Origin: an uncultured Flavobacteriales bacterium | GTDB lineage: Bacteria > Bacteroidota > Bacteroidia > Flavobacteriales_D > Sanyastnellaceae | DNA length: 14,398 nt | Reading direction: 5' to 3' | NCBI GenBank assembly: GCA_937996585.1 | Contig: CALKUW010000025.1 | Coordinates: 1-14,398 of the forward strand | Shown here: positions 12,283-14,398 of the stretch, in pieces | How the letters are laid out: each line of letters opens with the position of its first letter | How positions within the stretch are numbered: position 1 is the first letter of the stretch | Notes under the pieces: model-generated | Databases searched by the model: none | Told to the model about the DNA's origin: nothing | Seen by the model: the letters and a program-made list of their open reading frames with translations, nothing else | Made by a program: the position numbers and the translations under genes

Positions 12283-14398
12283 TCAGTGGGCTTCGAGCCA
12301 ATCGGCACCGGTCTGCACTTCGACTTCGAGCGGAACGGCCAGTTCAACCGCCTGTTCCATGTGCTCCTTGACCAGGGCCGACACGGCCTCGACCTCACCT
12401 TTTGGAACGTCGAACACGAGTTCGTCGTGCACCTGCAGAATCATGCGTGCCGCGTATCCTCCCTGCCTCAGGGCATCGTGGATGCGCACCATGGCCACCT
12501 TGATGATGTCGGCGGCCGAACCCTGGATGGGGGCATTGACGGCGTTGCGTTCCGCAAAACCCCTGACCACGGCATTGGCCGAGGTGATGTCCGGCAGCCA
12601 GCGCTTGCGGCCGAGGATGGTCTCGACGTAACCATTGGCCCGGGCCTGCTCGACAAGCCCCGTCTGGTACGCCTTGAGGTCCGGGAACTCGTGGAAGTAC
12701 GCCTCGATGATGCCCTTGGCCTCCCGGCGCGGGATCTTCAATGTCTCGGCCAGTCCGAATGCGCCTTGGCCGTAGAGGATGCCGAAGTTCACCGCCTTGG
12801 CCTTGCTGCGTTGGCCGCGGTCGACCTCCTCAGGGGCCACGCCGAAGACCTTGGCCGCCGTGGCGGTATGGATGTCAGCCCCGTCCACGAAGGCCTGGCA
12901 CAGCCCGCGGTCGCCGCTCAAGGCCGCCACGATGCGCAGTTCCACTTGGCTGTAGTCGGCAGCCAGCAACACGTGGTCGGTATCCCGCGGCACGAAGGCC
13001 TTGCGGATCTCCCGTCCCCGCGCAGTGCGGATGGGAATGTTCTGCAGGTTGGGCTGTGTGCTGCTCAACCTTCCCGTGGCGGCGACGGCCTGCATGTACT
13101 GGGTGTGCACCCTGCCCGTCACCGGGTCGACCAGCTCGGGGAGTGGCTTGACATAGGTGGACAGAAGTTTGTTGAGTTGCCGGTATTCCAGCACCTCCTC
13201 CACGATGGGATGAACCCCGACCAGCTTCTGCAGGATGTCCTCTCCCGTAGCGTACTGGCCGGTCTTCGTCTTCTTGGCTTTTTCGGCAATCTTCAGGTGG
13301 TCGAAGAGCACTTCCCCCAGCTGCCTCGGCGAATCGAGGGAAAAGGGCACGCCGGCATGCGCCTGTATGGAGGCGGTCAAGCGGGTCAGGTCCTCCTCCA
13401 GGGTGGTCGCCATGTCCTTCATGGCCCCGACATCGAGGCGGACCCCTTCAAGTTCCATGTCGGCCAGCACCGGGACAAGGGGCAATTCCAAGGTGTCCAG
13501 GACCTTGCGCTCCGGGGTGTCCTGGCCGAGCCGCTCCTCGAAGATGTCGGCGAGCCTCAGGGTGATGTCCGCGTCCTCACACGCGTAATCCCTCACCTGC
13601 TCGGGTGCGATGTCCGCCATGGTCTTCTGCTGCTTGCCGCGCTTTCCAAGGAGGTCCGTGATGGGGATGGTGCGGTATCCGAGTTCCACCTCGGCGAGGT
13701 AATCCATGCCATGCTTCAGGTCCGGCTGCAGGACATAGTGGGCCAACATGGTGTCGAACACACGGCACAGCACCTCCGCCCCGACGCCCAACATGATCTT
13801 GTGGTCGTACTTCCAGTTCTGGGCCACGATCAGCTTGTCCGCATCCCCGAAGACCGGGGCGAATTCACCGAGCAGCTGCTGTACGGCAGCATCCTCCCGC
13901 TGCGGTATGTCAGGGGAACCGAGTGGCACGGGGACGTACCAACCCGTCCCTTCCTCCGTAGAGAAACTCATGCCCACCAACCGGGCCGTCCGGGCATCCA
14001 ACCCCGTGGTCTCCGTGTCAAAGGCAAACCGACCGGCCTTCAGCAACAAGCTGATGAGCTCCGCGCGTTCCGCTGCGGTGGCCGTGAGCCTGTAATCGGT
14101 GTTTTCCGGATTGAACTGGCCCATTCCCCCGCTTTCGGCAGGCGATTCTCCCGGCTCGTCTCCACCGCCGAACAGGCCCATTTGGCCCCCGCCGTCCCCG
14201 GTTCCCGCAGCCACGGCGGCGGCTCCAGTGGTGGCCGATGCCGTCTTCCCGACTGCAGCCGCGTCGCCGAGGATGCGGCGCGCCAAGGTCCTGAATTCCA
14301 GCTCCTCGAAGAGGGGTGCCAGCTTCTCGGCATCCGGTGCCTCCATCACCATGCCGTCGAAGTCCGGCGTGTACGGTATGTCCGTCACGATGGTCGCC
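12283..14398 (-). CDS. polA: DNA polymerase I, C-terminal part (proofreading and polymerase domains), cut by window edge
   Basis: The frame is open to the right edge. The first visible residues (ATIVTDIPYTPDFDGMVMEAP) continue the family's homology, so the GTG at 14388 is not the start and the 5'-nuclease domain lies outside. Numbering from that GTG, a Gly/Ala-rich linker spans about 44-95. The 3'-5' exonuclease domain follows with DTETTG (Asp124, Glu126), NWKYD (Asp195) and YACED (Tyr268, Asp272), so proofreading should be active. The polymerase domain (about 300-701) has motif A DYSQVELR (Asp478), motif B with Arg527, Lys531, Phe535 and Tyr539 (RSKAKAVNFGILYG), and motif C VHDE (His654, Asp655, Glu656). 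PolI fills gaps in repair and removes RNA primers. Phe535 is at the position where Phe excludes dideoxynucleotides. It is transcribed toward the lipoprotein pair, 146 bases away. Confidence 0.96.
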   Translation of the reverse strand, partial: ATIVTDIPYTPDFDGMVMEAPDAEKLAPLFEELEFRTLARRILGDAAAVGKTASATTGAAAVAAGTGDGGGQMGLFGGGDEPGESPAESGGMGQFNPENTDYRLTATAAERAELISLLLKAGRFAFDTETTGLDARTARLVGMSFSTEEGTGWYVPVPLGSPDIPQREDAAVQQLLGEFAPVFGDADKLIVAQNWKYDHKIMLGVGAEVLCRVFDTMLAHYVLQPDLKHGMDYLAEVELGYRTIPITDLLGKRGKQQKTMADIAPEQVRDYACEDADITLRLADIFEERLGQDTPERKVLDTLELPLVPVLADMELEGVRLDVGAMKDMATTLEEDLTRLTASIQAHAGVPFSLDSPRQLGEVLFDHLKIAEKAKKTKTGQYATGEDILQKLVGVHPIVEEVLEYRQLNKLLSTYVKPLPELVDPVTGRVHTQYMQAVAATGRLSSTQPNLQNIPIRTARGREIRKAFVPRDTDHVLLAADYSQVELRIVAALSGDRGLCQAFVDGADIHTATAAKVFGVAPEEVDRGQRSKAKAVNFGILYGQGAFGLAETLKIPRREAKGIIEAYFHEFPDLKAYQTGLVEQARANGYVETILGRKRWLPDITSANAVVRGFAERNAVNAPIQGSAADIIKVAMVRIHDALRQGGYAARMILQVHDELVFDVPKGEVEAVSALVKEHMEQAVELAVPLEVEVQTGADWLEAH

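Noticed and set aside
14104..14260. Gly/Ala-rich low-complexity stretch in polA as a possible insertion
   Set aside because: It sits in the linker between the nuclease part and the proofreading domain, which is variable in length and composition in the family; both flanking domains are intact.
14041..14388. polA as a complete gene starting at the GTG at 14388 and lacking the 5'-nuclease domain
   Set aside because: The frame stays open to the window edge and the family's homology continues through it, so the apparent truncation is only the edge of the window.

Overview
The window is a high-GC, gene-dense piece of chromosome that looks like core genome of a member of the Bacteroidota. The main reason is gene order. 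On the minus strand it runs CBS-domain protein, nadK, a DUF6089/PorG-type outer-membrane protein, uppS, bamA, two Skp/OmpH chaperones and murI, with pdxJ pointing away on the other strand. As far as I know this is a characteristic Bacteroidota arrangement; Porphyromonas, for example, has porG-uppS-omp85-ompH-ompH. Protein details agree: the Bacteroidota-style PdxJ motif (HPRPDARHI), the extended C-terminus of MurI, and a DNA polymerase I with an intact proofreading domain. GC content is high for the phylum. I cannot name a genus.

Layout. Positions 1-423 (+) hold the C-terminal end of a YifB/ComM-type Mg-chelatase-like ATPase that begins outside the window, followed by a gamma-carbonic-anhydrase-like protein (464-1048, +). 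Positions 1054-9101 (-) form one tightly packed, mostly cell-envelope operon read right to left: CBS-ACT protein, NAD kinase, PorG-like barrel, UppS, BamA, Skp-like 1, Skp-like 2, MurI. It carries the lipid carrier for wall and glycan synthesis (UppS), the outer-membrane protein insertase (BamA), its likely periplasmic chaperones, a probable type IX secretion component and D-glutamate supply for peptidoglycan. Spacing is tight at nadK (4 bases), at uppS/bamA (ATGA overlap) and at skp/murI (overlap). There is a 118-base gap before uppS and a 71-base gap between bamA and the first skp gene, and the latter gap is almost entirely an inverted repeat.

Positions 9175-10681 (+) hold pdxJ (vitamin B6 synthesis) and a YbfF-type alpha/beta hydrolase one base apart. 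A strong hairpin at 10690-10730 separates them from the genes on the right, which run toward them: a small secreted cysteine-containing protein and a lipoprotein of unknown function (10752-12136, -), then polA (12283 to the right edge, -). The 5' end of polA, with its 5'-nuclease domain, lies beyond the window.

There is no sign of mobile DNA, CRISPR, tRNA or rRNA. Most of the window is ordinary core genome. The parts most worth a second look are the inverted repeat between bamA and skp, the two-gene envelope pair of unknown function next to polA, a hairpin that abuts the lipoprotein start codon, and the CBS-ACT protein joined to NAD kinase.
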